The notes beneath the pieces were generated by a model. That model worked only from the letters and a program-made list of their open reading frames with translations, was not told where the DNA came from and did no database searches. From contig CH672415.1 in assembly GCA_000153145.1 (NCBI GenBank), positions 1,546,767-1,610,766 of the forward strand: 64,000 nt of DNA. The letters are read 5' to 3'. Each line of letters starts with the position of its first letter. Position 1 is the first letter of the stretch. Positions 15,914 to 25,126 of this stretch are shown here, piece after piece. Source of the stretch: a marine actinobacterium PHSC20C1 (GTDB lineage: Bacteria > Actinomycetota > Actinomycetes > Actinomycetales > Microbacteriaceae). The translations under genes and the position numbers were made by a program.

Positions 15914-18900
15914 ATGAGCGATGTGCTCGGCAAGTTTTCGCCCGCCACCCGAGAGTGGTTTGAGGGCGCATTCGATGCTGCCACCCCGGCGCAGTTGGGC
16001 GCGTGGGAGGCGATTTCCACTGGGTCGCATGCGCTCGTTGTTGCTCCCACCGGTTCGGGTAAGACGCTTGCCGCTTTCTTGTGGGCGATCGACCAGTTGG
16101 CGTCGCGGCCGATGCCCGAGAATCCGAAGCAGCGCACTCGCGTGCTCTACATTTCGCCGCTCAAAGCTCTCGGCGTTGACGTTGAGCGCAACCTGCGCGC
16201 ACCCCTCGTGGGTGTTACTCAGACTGCTCGGCGGCTGGGGCTCGGCGAGCCCAACATCACCGTTGGGGTGCGCTCGGGAGACACCACGGCGCAAGACCGC
16301 CGGCTGCTTGCGCGGCTTCCTCCGGACATCCTGATCACGACTCCCGAGTCGCTGTACTTGATGCTGACTTCGGCAGCCCGCGAGACGCTCAAGGGCATCG
16401 ATACGGTCATCATCGATGAAGTGCACGCGGTTGCCGCTACCAAGCGTGGTGCCCACCTTGCGCTGTCGTTGGAGCGGTTGGATGCTCTGCTCGCGAAACC
16501 CGTGCAGCGCATCGGGCTCTCGGCGACCGTACGCCCGATTGAGGAGGTTGCTCGGTTCTTGGGCGGCCGTGCTCCCGTCACGATCGTGCACCCGCCGTCG
16601 GCGAAGACGTTCGAGTTGAGCGTGATTGTGCCGGTGCCGGATATGACTATTCCCGGCACTGTTGCTTCGGCCCGCAATAAAGCTGCGGGAGGTTCTGGTC
16701 GTGATGACGAGGCGACTCCCGAGTCGACCGGCTCGCTGTGGCCGCACGTCGAGGAGCGCATCGTGGATGCGATTCTCGACCACCGTTCCACGATTGTGTT
16801 TGCGAACTCGAGGCGGCTTGCCGAACGGTTGACCGCCCGCCTCAACGAGATTTATGACGAGCGGATGAACGACGGCAGCATCGACGGTGATGCGGGTGAT
16901 GCCGCATCCGTTCTCGCGCAGTCGCAGGCCAGTGCGGATGCCGCCGCCTACGCTGCACCGCAGCAACCGTGGAAGCCGCCTGCCCAGATGATGGCGCAGG
17001 GCGGATCCACGATGGGCGCCGCCCCACTGCTCGCCCGCGCGCATCACGGCTCGGTCAGTAAAGACCAGCGCGCGATCATCGAAGACGATCTCAAAACGGG
17101 AGTGCTGCGCTGCGTCGTCGCGACGAGCTCGCTCGAACTCGGCATCGACATGGGTGCCGTCGATCTTGTCATTCAAGTTGAGTCGCCACCGTCGGTCGCG
17201 AGTGGGCTTCAGCGCATTGGGCGAGCCGGGCATCAGGTCGGGGAAATCTCTAAAGGGTTGCTGTTTCCGAAGCACCGCACCGACCTCATCCACACGTCGG
17301 TTGCTGTGGAGCGGATGCGGAGTGGGCAGATCGAAGCGCTGGCCGTGCCGACAAACCCGCTTGATGTGCTCGCGCAGCAGACCGTCGCCGCCGTGGCTCT
17401 CGATGAGATCGACATCGAGGACTGGTTCGACACCGTGCGTCGCAGTGCGCCATTCTCGACCCTGCCGCGCAGCGCCTTCGACGCCACCCTCGACCTGCTG
17501 AGCGGGCTGTACCCGAGCGACGAGTTCTCCGAACTGCGCCCCCGCGTCGTGTGGGATCGCGTTGCGGGCACGCTCGCCGGTCGCCCCGGTGCGCAACGCC
17601 TCGCCGTCACTTCGGGAGGCACCATCCCCGACCGCGGCCTTTTCGGCGTCTTCATGATCGGCGGCGAAGCCGGAGCCCCCGGCCGCCGCGTCGGCGAGCT
17701 CGACGAAGAGATGGTCTACGAGTCCCGCGTCGGCGACATCTTCGCCCTCGGCACCACCAGCTGGCGCATCGAAGACATCACCCACGACCAGGTGCTCGTC
17801 TCCCCCGCCTTCGGCCAGCCCGGTCGCGTGCCATTTTGGAAGGGCGATGGGCTCGGCCGCCCGGCAGAGCTGGGCGAAGCCATCGGGGCGTTCACGAAAG
17901 AAATCGCTACGGCATCCGCTGACGACGCGCGCGCTCGGGCGGAGTCGATCGGGCTCGATGAGCACGCCGTTACCAACCTGATCGCTCTCGTGACCGAGCA
18001 GAAGGCATCCACCGGTCACGTGCCGAGCGACACCACGCTCGTCGTTGAGCGCTTTAGGGATGAGCTGGGCGACTGGCGCGTTGTTCTACATTCCCCGTAC
18101 GGCATGCCAGTACACGCACCCTGGGCCTTGGCGATTACGGCGCGCATCCGCGAACAGTTGGGGGTGGATGGCGCGGCCATGGCCGGTGACGATGGCATCG
18201 TCGTGCGTATTCCCGACACCGATGCCGCGCCCCCCGGTGCCGACCTCTTTGTGTTCGATGCTGACGAGCTCGAGCAGATTGTCACGGAAGAAGTGGGCGG
18301 TTCGGCGCTCTTCGCCGCGCGCTTTAGGGAGTGCGCCGCGCGCGCTCTGCTATTGCCGCGCCGCGACCCCGGCAAGCGCTCACCGCTGTGGCAACAACGC
18401 CAACGCGCCTCGCAACTGCTGGATGTGGCTCGTAAGTATCCGAGCTTTCCGATCGTGCTTGAGACGGTGCGCGAAGTGCTGCAAGACGTGTATGACCTGC
18501 CGGCACTCACGGCGTTGACGAAGCGCATCGCGAGCCGCAGCATCCGCGTGATGGAGACTGAGACGGAGGTGCCGTCGCCGTTCGCGCGCAGCCTGCTGTT
18601 CGGCTATATGGCTGCTTTCGTATACGAGGGTGACTCGCCGCTGGCCGAGCGTCGCGCCGCCGCCCTCTCGCTCGACCCGGCGCTGCTCGCCGAACTACTG
18701 GGCCGTGCAGAACTACGAGAACTGCTCGACCCCGACGTGATCGCCCAGACTGAGAACGAGCTGCAGCGGTTGACTCCCGAACGTCATGCTCGGGATGCCG
18801 AGGGGCTCGTCGACCTGCTGCGCGTGCTCGGCCCGCAAACCGTTGCTGAGATCGAGGTGCGCTCGCTCGTGACCGGTGCCGCCCTCGCCACCGACTTGGC

Positions 18901-20638
18901 CGGGCTCGCGAAAGCGAACCGTGTGCTGGAAGTGACAATTGCGGGCGAACGCCGTTGGGCCGTCATCGAGGATTCGGCGCGACTGCGCGATGCGCTCGGG
19001 GTTCCGCTGCCCATTGGTGTTCCCGCCGCGTTCATCGAACCCGTCGATGATCCCGTCGGCGACCTCGTTAGTCGTTACGCCCGCACTCACGGACCCTTCA
19101 CACTGGCGGATGCCGCAGCCCGCTTCGGTCTCGGAACCGCCGTCGTCCAGGACACCCTCCGCCGTCTCGCCGCCGACCGTCGTGTGGTCGATGGCGAGTT
19201 CCGTCCCGGCGCGACCGGCACCGAGTGGTGTTCGGTAGATGTGCTGCGTCGCCTGCGCAGTCGCTCGCTCGCGGCGTTGCGCCAAGAGGTCGAGCCGGTG
19301 TCGCCGGCAACGCTAGGTCGGTTCCTGCCCGCCTGGCAACACGTGTCCGCCGCGGGTGACTCACTGCGCGGTATTGATGGCCTCGCCCAGGTGATCGACC
19401 AGCTGGCGGGATACTCGGCTCCGGCATCCGCATGGGAGAACTTCATTTTGAGCGCCCGCATTCGCGACTATTCGCCCGCGCGGCTCGACGAGCTGACCAC
19501 CTCGGGCGAAGTGGTGTGGGCCGGGCAGGGTGCGCTTGCGGGCAGCGATGGCTGGATCAGTCTGCACCCGGCGGCGACGGCTGCGCTGACTTTGCCCGAG
19601 CCGGATCGGGATGGGCTGAGCGAGTTGCAGCAGAGCATCCTCGATGCGCTGGCGGGCGGCGGCGCGTTCTTCTTTAGGCAACTCTCCAATCAGATCGGCA
19701 GCACGGATGACAAGGCGCTGCTGAAGGAACTGTGGGATTTGGTGTGGCGCTCGCTCATCACGAACGACAGTTTTGCGCCGCTGCGTGCGCACCTCGGAGG
19801 CACGGTGCGGGCCACTAGGGCTCCTCGCCCGGCGCGGGCTCGGGCGTATCGGGGTCGAGTGTCGACAGTTGCGCAGGCGGGGCCGCCGAGTGCGTCCGGA
19901 CGGTGGGCGCTTCTTGAGACGGCCGAGGGCGAAACGACGGTGAGGGCCAAGTCGACCGCCGAGTTGATGCTCGAACGGCACGCTGTCGTCACGCGCGGCG
20001 CGGTCGTGAGCGAAGGCATCCGTGGTGGATTCGCCCTGACGTACCGCGTACTGAGCGGCTTCGAAGAGACCGGTCGCGCCCGTCGCGGTTACTTCATCGA
20101 AGGGCTCGGTGCCGCGCAGTTCGCGACCGGAGCCACCGTTGACCGCCTGCGTGGTTTCACTCGGGATCCGGATGCTGCGCCCGAACTTCGGGCGATCACT
20201 CTCGCCGCGACAGACCCCGCGAACCCCTACGGGGCTGCCCTCGCTTGGCCGGGACTCGGTGGCGAGGATGCCGGATCGGACGCGGGCGACGGGACAGAAT
20301 CTGACGCCGCGACTGCGACCGCCTCATCCGCGAAGCCTGCCGCCTATTCCCCCAAGAAGCATCGCCCTGGCCGCAAGGCGGGCGCGATCGTGGTGCTTGT
20401 CGATGGGCATCTCTCGCTCTATCTGGAGCGCGGTGGCAAGTCTCTGCTGGCGTTCGATCTGGAACCGGCCGTGGTGGATGCGGCGACTCGTTCGCTGACG
20501 AGCACCCTCCGTGGCACGCTGCCGAAGTTGCGCATTGAGAAGGTAAATGGTGAATTTGCGGTGGGCACCCCTGTCGGCAAAGCGCTCGTGGAGGCTGGAT
20601 TCGTCGCGACGCCGCAGGGGTTGAGGCTTCGTGCCTGA
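15914..20638 (+). CDS. lhr: Lhr-type ATP-dependent DNA helicase (full-length)
   Basis: A 1574-residue superfamily 2 helicase of the Lhr-Core plus extended C-terminus type found in actinobacteria. Motifs: Walker A APTGSGKT (about 42-49), IIDEVHAVAATKRG (DEVH), LSAT, ATSSLELGIDMGAVD and QRIGRAGHQVGE, then the winged-helix/Lhr-specific regions. An internal acidic insert rich in Ala/Asp (about 315-360) separates RecA-2 strands. Mycobacterial Lhr is a 3'-5' translocase that unwinds RNA:DNA hybrids and is DNA-damage induced. The last 8 nt overlap the nei start, so the pair is co-translated, as in mycobacteria where lhr and nei are adjacent. Confidence 0.93.
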   Translation: MSDVLGKFSPATREWFEGAFDAATPAQLGAWEAISTGSHALVVAPTGSGKTLAAFLWAIDQLASRPMPENPKQRTRVLYISPLKALGVDVERNLRAPLVGVTQTARRLGLGEPNITVGVRSGDTTAQDRRLLARLPPDILITTPESLYLMLTSAARETLKGIDTVIIDEVHAVAATKRGAHLALSLERLDALLAKPVQRIGLSATVRPIEEVARFLGGRAPVTIVHPPSAKTFELSVIVPVPDMTIPGTVASARNKAAGGSGRDDEATPESTGSLWPHVEERIVDAILDHRSTIVFANSRRLAERLTARLNEIYDERMNDGSIDGDAGDAASVLAQSQASADAAAYAAPQQPWKPPAQMMAQGGSTMGAAPLLARAHHGSVSKDQRAIIEDDLKTGVLRCVVATSSLELGIDMGAVDLVIQVESPPSVASGLQRIGRAGHQVGEISKGLLFPKHRTDLIHTSVAVERMRSGQIEALAVPTNPLDVLAQQTVAAVALDEIDIEDWFDTVRRSAPFSTLPRSAFDATLDLLSGLYPSDEFSELRPRVVWDRVAGTLAGRPGAQRLAVTSGGTIPDRGLFGVFMIGGEAGAPGRRVGELDEEMVYESRVGDIFALGTTSWRIEDITHDQVLVSPAFGQPGRVPFWKGDGLGRPAELGEAIGAFTKEIATASADDARARAESIGLDEHAVTNLIALVTEQKASTGHVPSDTTLVVERFRDELGDWRVVLHSPYGMPVHAPWALAITARIREQLGVDGAAMAGDDGIVVRIPDTDAAPPGADLFVFDADELEQIVTEEVGGSALFAARFRECAARALLLPRRDPGKRSPLWQQRQRASQLLDVARKYPSFPIVLETVREVLQDVYDLPALTALTKRIASRSIRVMETETEVPSPFARSLLFGYMAAFVYEGDSPLAERRAAALSLDPALLAELLGRAELRELLDPDVIAQTENELQRLTPERHARDAEGLVDLLRVLGPQTVAEIEVRSLVTGAALATDLAGLAKANRVLEVTIAGERRWAVIEDSARLRDALGVPLPIGVPAAFIEPVDDPVGDLVSRYARTHGPFTLADAAARFGLGTAVVQDTLRRLAADRRVVDGEFRPGATGTEWCSVDVLRRLRSRSLAALRQEVEPVSPATLGRFLPAWQHVSAAGDSLRGIDGLAQVIDQLAGYSAPASAWENFILSARIRDYSPARLDELTTSGEVVWAGQGALAGSDGWISLHPAATAALTLPEPDRDGLSELQQSILDALAGGGAFFFRQLSNQIGSTDDKALLKELWDLVWRSLITNDSFAPLRAHLGGTVRATRAPRPARARAYRGRVSTVAQAGPPSASGRWALLETAEGETTVRAKSTAELMLERHAVVTRGAVVSEGIRGGFALTYRVLSGFEETGRARRGYFIEGLGAAQFATGATVDRLRGFTRDPDAAPELRAITLAATDPANPYGAALAWPGLGGEDAGSDAGDGTESDAATATASSAKPAAYSPKKHRPGRKAGAIVVLVDGHLSLYLERGGKSLLAFDLEPAVVDAATRSLTSTLRGTLPKLRIEKVNGEFAVGTPVGKALVEAGFVATPQGLRLRA

Positions 20639-21449
20639 GGGCGATTCCGTCTATAAGGCGGCCGCGAAACTGCGGGCAGCACTCGACGGCCAGGTTCTCA
20701 CCCGCACCGACTTTCGGGTGCCCGCCTTTGCGACGCTCGACCTCAGCGGCCAGACCGTCACGAGTGTGGTGCCGCGCGGCAAGCACCTTCTGATTCGCGT
20801 GGCCGAGGACGCCGACGCATCGTCATCACGCGAGCCCGGCTCCGGCCACACCATCCACAGCCATCTCAAGATGGAGGGGGTCTGGCAGATTTATGCGAAC
20901 GGTGAGCGCTGGCGCAAGCCCGCCTACCTCGCGCGGGCAGTGTTGAGCACGGCATCGAAAACGGCGGTCGGTTTTGAGCTTGGCTTGCTTGAGGTGGTGC
21001 CGACGGCATCCGAAGACAGCATCGTGGGTCACCTGGGGCCGGACCTCTTGGGGCCCGACTGGGATGCCGACCTCGCGCTTGCAAACCTGCTGTCGGATCC
21101 TGCGCGTCCGGTGGCGCTCGCACTGCTCGATCAGCGCAATCTGGCGGGCCTCGGAAATGTGTATGCGAACGAGTTGAGCTTTTTGCGCGGATTCCGCCCC
21201 GATACGCCGATCGGTGAGGTCGCCGATCCGAAGCGGCTCGTGGCGCTCGCGCACAAAGCGATCTCGGTGAACAAGGATCGCCCCATCCGCAATCTCACTG
21301 GTCTGCCGCGCGGAAAATCGCGCTACTGGGTTCACGGCCGCCGCGGCGATGCCTGCCTGCGGTGTGGCACCCGCATCGAGTCGGCGCAGCTCGGCACCGG
21401 CCCCACAGACACGCGCTTCACGTGGTGGTGCCCAAGCTGCCAGAAGTGA
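20631..21449 (+). CDS. nei: Fpg/Nei-family DNA glycosylase (Nei2-like)
   Basis: A 272-residue base-excision glycosylase/AP lyase. The mature N-terminus would be P-E-G-D (catalytic Pro2, Glu3), after GTG initiation overlapping lhr. GKHLLIRV supplies the conserved Lys; the helix-two-turn-helix is in LLDQRNLAGLGNVYANELSF; and the C-terminal zinc finger is CLRCGTR...CPSCQ. The PEGD N-terminus points to the Nei (oxidised pyrimidine) rather than the Fpg branch. It follows lhr, an arrangement known from mycobacteria, suggesting a joint damage response. Confidence 0.88.
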   Translation: MPEGDSVYKAAAKLRAALDGQVLTRTDFRVPAFATLDLSGQTVTSVVPRGKHLLIRVAEDADASSSREPGSGHTIHSHLKMEGVWQIYANGERWRKPAYLARAVLSTASKTAVGFELGLLEVVPTASEDSIVGHLGPDLLGPDWDADLALANLLSDPARPVALALLDQRNLAGLGNVYANELSFLRGFRPDTPIGEVADPKRLVALAHKAISVNKDRPIRNLTGLPRGKSRYWVHGRRGDACLRCGTRIESAQLGTGPTDTRFTWWCPSCQK

Positions 21450-21578
21450 CGTTCACTCGGCGGTGGGCGGTGTCGCACGCTGCAGAGTCGACGCTCGCCA
21501 ATAGGCTGAAGCGAGCAGGCCTGTCTGGGTCAAACGCCAAACGGATGCCCTTCGGGACGTCCCTGAGAGAGATCATCC

Positions 21579-22007
21579 GTGAAGAAACAGATCAACGTCG
21601 TCGGTGCGGTCATCGTGCGCGAAGGCCTCATCCTGTGCGCACAGCGCGGACCGGACGGAGCTTTGCCGGGCATGTGGGAGTTTCCCGGCGGCAAGATCGA
21701 GGCCGGCGAGACTCCCCGCGATGCGCTCGCGCGCGAGATCACGGAAGAACTTCAGTGCGAGGTGGCCGTGGGTGAGCTGATCACCACCACGTCGCACGAG
21801 TATGACTTTGGGGTCGTCGCGCTAACCACGTTCTACTGCGAGCTGATCTCCAGCACACCAGCGCTGACGGAACACACGGAAGTGGTCTGGCTTCCAAGCG
21901 CAGAACTGAGCTCGCTCGACTGGGCACCCGCCGACATTCCTGCGGTCGAGCTCATCGCCGATGTGACCACCAGAAAGTCAGCACCCCCTGCCACACTTGC
22001 CACGTGA
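21579..22007 (+). CDS. MutT-type (deoxy)nucleoside triphosphate pyrophosphohydrolase
   Basis: A 142-residue Nudix hydrolase. The full Nudix box is present: GGKIEAGETPRDALAREI followed by TEELQ. The N-terminus (INVVGAVIVREGLILCAQRG) and WEFPGGK match MutT/CTP-pyrophosphohydrolase proteins that cleanse oxidised nucleotides such as 8-oxo-dGTP. GTG start with GAGAGA about 7 nt upstream. Its stop overlaps the recQ start (GTGA), so the two are translationally coupled. TAGGCT at 21502 could be the -10 of their promoter, with a leader. Confidence 0.85.
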   Translation: MKKQINVVGAVIVREGLILCAQRGPDGALPGMWEFPGGKIEAGETPRDALAREITEELQCEVAVGELITTTSHEYDFGVVALTTFYCELISSTPALTEHTEVVWLPSAELSSLDWAPADIPAVELIADVTTRKSAPPATLAT

Positions 22008-24163
22008 CAGATACCCGCACCGATGCCCTGACCGTTCTCCGCACGCTTGTCGGCAATGAGACCGCCGATTTTCATGAGGGACAGTTTGAGGCGATCGAGA
22101 CACTCGTCGATGGGCGCCGCCGCGCGCTCGTCGTGCAGCGCACCGGGTGGGGAAAGTCCGCCGTCTACTTCGTTTCCACGCTGCTCATGCGCCGGCGAGG
22201 TGCGGGCCCTACCGTGCTCGTGTCGCCCCTGCTGGCACTCATGCGGGATCAGATTGCCGCGGCATCCCGCGCCGGAGTTCGGGCCGTCGCCATCAACTCC
22301 ACCAACCCGCACGAGTGGGTCGAAGTTCAGCAGCAGCTCGCCAACGATGAAGTCGACGTGCTGCTCGTCTCCCCCGAACGCCTCAACAACCCCAGCTTTC
22401 GCGACAACCAACTGCCCGCACTGATCAACCGCATCGGGATGCTCGTCGTTGACGAAGCGCACTGCATCAGCGACTGGGGCCACGACTTTCGCCCCGACTA
22501 CCGCCGCCTGCGCGAACTCATCGCCGCCATGCCCGACGGCATACCCGTGCTGGCAACCACCGCCACCGCCAACTCCCGAGTCGTCGCCGATGTGGCAGCG
22601 CAACTGGAAAGCAGCGACGCTGGCGGGGCAGAAGTCGTCACCATCCGCGGCCCCCTCGCGCGAGCATCCCTCCGTCTCGGTGTCCTTAAGCTGCCGGATG
22701 CCCGAGCTCGCCTCGGCTGGCTGCTGAGCCACCTCGCCGAACTGCCCGGCAGCGGCATCATCTACACGCTCACCGTTTCGGCCGCCGAAGACACCGCGCG
22801 GCTGCTGCGCGACAGTGGCATGGATGTGCGCGCCTACACCGGCAAAACCGACCCCCAAGAGCGCGAAGCATCCGAAGAAGCGCTCAAAAACAACACCGTG
22901 AAGGCGCTCGTCGCCACCAGCGCGCTCGGCATGGGCTTCGACAAACCCGACCTCGGCTTCGTCGTTCACCTCGGCGCCCCCTCCTCACCCGTCGCCTACT
23001 ACCAACAGGTCGGACGCGCCGGACGCGCCACCGACAACGCCGATGTACTGCTCATGCCCGGGCCAGAAGACCAAGACATCTGGGAATACTTCGCCACCTC
23101 ATCCATGCCCGACCAAGCCAACGCCGAACGCGTCATCGCCGAACTCACCGAAGCCGTCGCCTCCGGAAACGGAGTTCTCTCCACCCCCTCCCTCGAAGCC
23201 CGCGTCAACCTGCGCCGCACCCCACTCGAACTACTGCTCAAAGTGCTCGACGTCGACGGAGCCGTCGCCCGCGTACAAGGCGGATGGAGAGCCACCGGTC
23301 AGTCCTGGGTATACGACGCCGAACGCTACGCCGGAGTCACCGCCGCCCGCCGAGCCGAACAACAACACATGCTCGACTACGAACGCCTCCCCGAAGGCCC
23401 GGCCGGCTGCCGCATGGAGTTTCTGCAGCGCGCCCTCGACGACGACACCGCCACCCCCTGCGGCCGCTGCGACAACTGCGCCGGAATCTGGTACCCCACC
23501 GACATCAGCACGGATGCCACCACGCGCGCCACCGCCACCCTCGACAAAGTCGGCGTACCCATCGAGCCCCGCGCCCAATGGCCCACCGGAGCCGACAAAC
23601 TCGGCGTCCCCGTGCGCGGACGCATCAACCCCGAACTACGCGCCACCGAAGGTCGCGCCCTCGCCCGACTCACCGACCTCGGCTGGGGCGGCACCCTCCG
23701 CACTCTCTTCGCCCCCGGAACCCCCGACGCACCCGCGAGCCCCGCGCTCGTCGCGGCCTGCGTCCGGGTGCTCGCCGATTGGGGGTGGGATGAGCGCCCG
23801 GTTGCCGTCGTCTCGATGCCGTCACGCAGCAAACCACAACTCGTGGCATCCATCGCCGAAGCCCTCGCCAGCGCCGGCAAACTGCCCTACCTCGGCACGC
23901 TCAGCCACACCGGCGGCGGACCCACCGGCGAACCCGGCGGTAACAGCGCCTACCGTTTGGCCAGCGTCTGGGGACAGTTCGAGTGGGCGGGTGGCGGCAC
24001 CGGAGCCGGCGCGGCAGCAGAAGGCGCCCCACTACCCAGCGGCCCCATCCTGCTCGTCGATGACCTCGTCGACTCCCGCTGGACCCTCACCATCGCCGCG
24101 AAAGCACTCAGCGAAGCCGGAGCGGAAGCCGTACTTCCGTTCGCATTAGCGCTGCGCGGCTAG
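22004..24163 (+). CDS. RecQ-family DNA helicase with C-terminal phosphoribosyltransferase-like domain
   Basis: A 719-residue protein. The helicase core has QRTGWGKSAVYF (Walker A, about 45-51, with Trp in the loop), VVDEAHCISDWGHDFRPDYR (DEAH, about 150), TATAN, ATSALGMGFDKPDLGFV and QVGRAGRA. A zinc cluster (RMEFLQRALDD, then CGRCDNCAG) matches the RecQ-Ct region. The end differs from classical RecQ: there is no HRDC domain, and about 150 residues end in the PRPP-type loop ILLVDDLVDSRWTLT (about 682-696). This phosphoribosyltransferase-like tail is a recurrent but unexplained fusion in actinobacteria. The gene is coupled to mutT by a 4-nt overlap. Confidence 0.88.
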   Translation: MTDTRTDALTVLRTLVGNETADFHEGQFEAIETLVDGRRRALVVQRTGWGKSAVYFVSTLLMRRRGAGPTVLVSPLLALMRDQIAAASRAGVRAVAINSTNPHEWVEVQQQLANDEVDVLLVSPERLNNPSFRDNQLPALINRIGMLVVDEAHCISDWGHDFRPDYRRLRELIAAMPDGIPVLATTATANSRVVADVAAQLESSDAGGAEVVTIRGPLARASLRLGVLKLPDARARLGWLLSHLAELPGSGIIYTLTVSAAEDTARLLRDSGMDVRAYTGKTDPQEREASEEALKNNTVKALVATSALGMGFDKPDLGFVVHLGAPSSPVAYYQQVGRAGRATDNADVLLMPGPEDQDIWEYFATSSMPDQANAERVIAELTEAVASGNGVLSTPSLEARVNLRRTPLELLLKVLDVDGAVARVQGGWRATGQSWVYDAERYAGVTAARRAEQQHMLDYERLPEGPAGCRMEFLQRALDDDTATPCGRCDNCAGIWYPTDISTDATTRATATLDKVGVPIEPRAQWPTGADKLGVPVRGRINPELRATEGRALARLTDLGWGGTLRTLFAPGTPDAPASPALVAACVRVLADWGWDERPVAVVSMPSRSKPQLVASIAEALASAGKLPYLGTLSHTGGGPTGEPGGNSAYRLASVWGQFEWAGGGTGAGAAAEGAPLPSGPILLVDDLVDSRWTLTIAAKALSEAGAEAVLPFALALRG

Positions 24164-24199
24164 CTCCCCACAAGAAATCGTGCCGTCTGGCCAGCAAGA

Positions 24200-24214
24200 A
24201 GCTACCCTGTAGCT
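24200..24214. promoter_or_regulatory. Palindrome before membrane protein gene
   Basis: AGCTAC-CCT-GTAGCT lies 42 nt before the GTG at 24256, where promoter elements would be expected; a possible operator. No regulator can be assigned. Confidence 0.3.
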
Positions 24215-24255
24215 AAAGCAATGACGCGGTTGCAGTGCGATCGGAGGTCGCCGCA

Positions 24256-24963
24256 GTGCCAGATTTCTACACAAAGCCCTACAGTTTCGCCCTCGGCGCC
24301 TTCCTCTCCGTGCTTGCGATCCCCCTCGCCATCGCCACAGCCGTTATCGTCGGCCTGCTGGGCACTGGGGTCGCGGCCGTCGTCGCCGCGATTGGGATGT
24401 TTGCGGCATTTCAACTCTTCGCCCTAGGCTCACGCGGCCCGGTCAGTCGAGGCCGCGACTTTCTGTTCGCCCTCGTCGTTGGTGCCATCGCCACCGTCCT
24501 CGGAGCCATCTCGGGACTACTCGCTGACGCCTACACGACCTTTGTTGCCGGCGGCGGCACCAGCGGCATCATCGAGAACCTATTTGCCGGACGCGTCGAG
24601 CTCCCATTTCCCACTCGCCCAGACGAGGTTGTGGTCCCCCTCACCATCACCGCTGTCCTCGCCGTACTCGCGGTCGTCATGAACGCGGCCAAAGCCCTCG
24701 CCGTTCACCGCGACAACCTCATGGCCAAAGCCAATGCTTTTGCAACATCAACCACCAACCGCCTAGAGACTTCACGAACCGCAATGACATCATCCGCCAA
24801 GAATTCAGCGAACGCCGCCAACCAATTCGCCAACCACGTCATGACCATCAATTCTTCGTCCCCTGGCATCCTGCTCAACGGCAAACCACTCGAAGAACTT
24901 CAATCCAAGAAACACCTGTGGCAGGACGTGCGAGAGATGATCTACAAAGCCATCCGCGGCTAA
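24256..24963 (+). CDS. Four-helix membrane protein, hypothetical (paralog A)
   Basis: A 235-residue membrane protein not assigned to a family. About four helices: YSFALGAFLSVLAIPLAIAT, AVVAAIGMFAAFQLFAL, FLFALVVGAIATVLGAISGLL and VVPLTITAVLAVLAVVMN. An ~80-residue Asn/Ala/Ser-rich cytoplasmic tail follows. GTG 24256 is preferred over GTG 24235 or ATG 24221 because GGAGG lies 8 nt upstream. It shares KPYSFA near the first helix and a GS-x-G-x-(3-4)-GRDF loop with the next gene, so the two are diverged duplicates. Confidence 0.6.
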   Translation: MPDFYTKPYSFALGAFLSVLAIPLAIATAVIVGLLGTGVAAVVAAIGMFAAFQLFALGSRGPVSRGRDFLFALVVGAIATVLGAISGLLADAYTTFVAGGGTSGIIENLFAGRVELPFPTRPDEVVVPLTITAVLAVLAVVMNAAKALAVHRDNLMAKANAFATSTTNRLETSRTAMTSSAKNSANAANQFANHVMTINSSSPGILLNGKPLEELQSKKHLWQDVREMIYKAIRG

Positions 24964-25126
24964 ACACAGTCCCGCACTGCAGCGCACGCTGGCTCAACAG
25001 CGAGAACCGTGCCGTGAGCAACAGATCTCACCGACAACTGTATTTAGAGAAATACTTAGCTATTCTGGAGAGTATCGAAAAGGTATCTGGCGAGAGATTC
25101 CCGCCGCAACCTCCGAGGTGACCACA

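Noticed and set aside
15851-18019. A 722-codon open frame on the minus strand inside lhr
   Set aside because: It is antisense to a clearly conserved helicase and lacks any recognisable domain; long opposite-strand frames are expected in high-GC codon usage.
21833-24149. Large minus- and plus-strand frames within mutT-recQ (378 and 368 codons)
   Set aside because: Compositions are Ala/Pro/Arg-rich artefacts of the recQ codon bias; RecQ motifs occupy the real frame.
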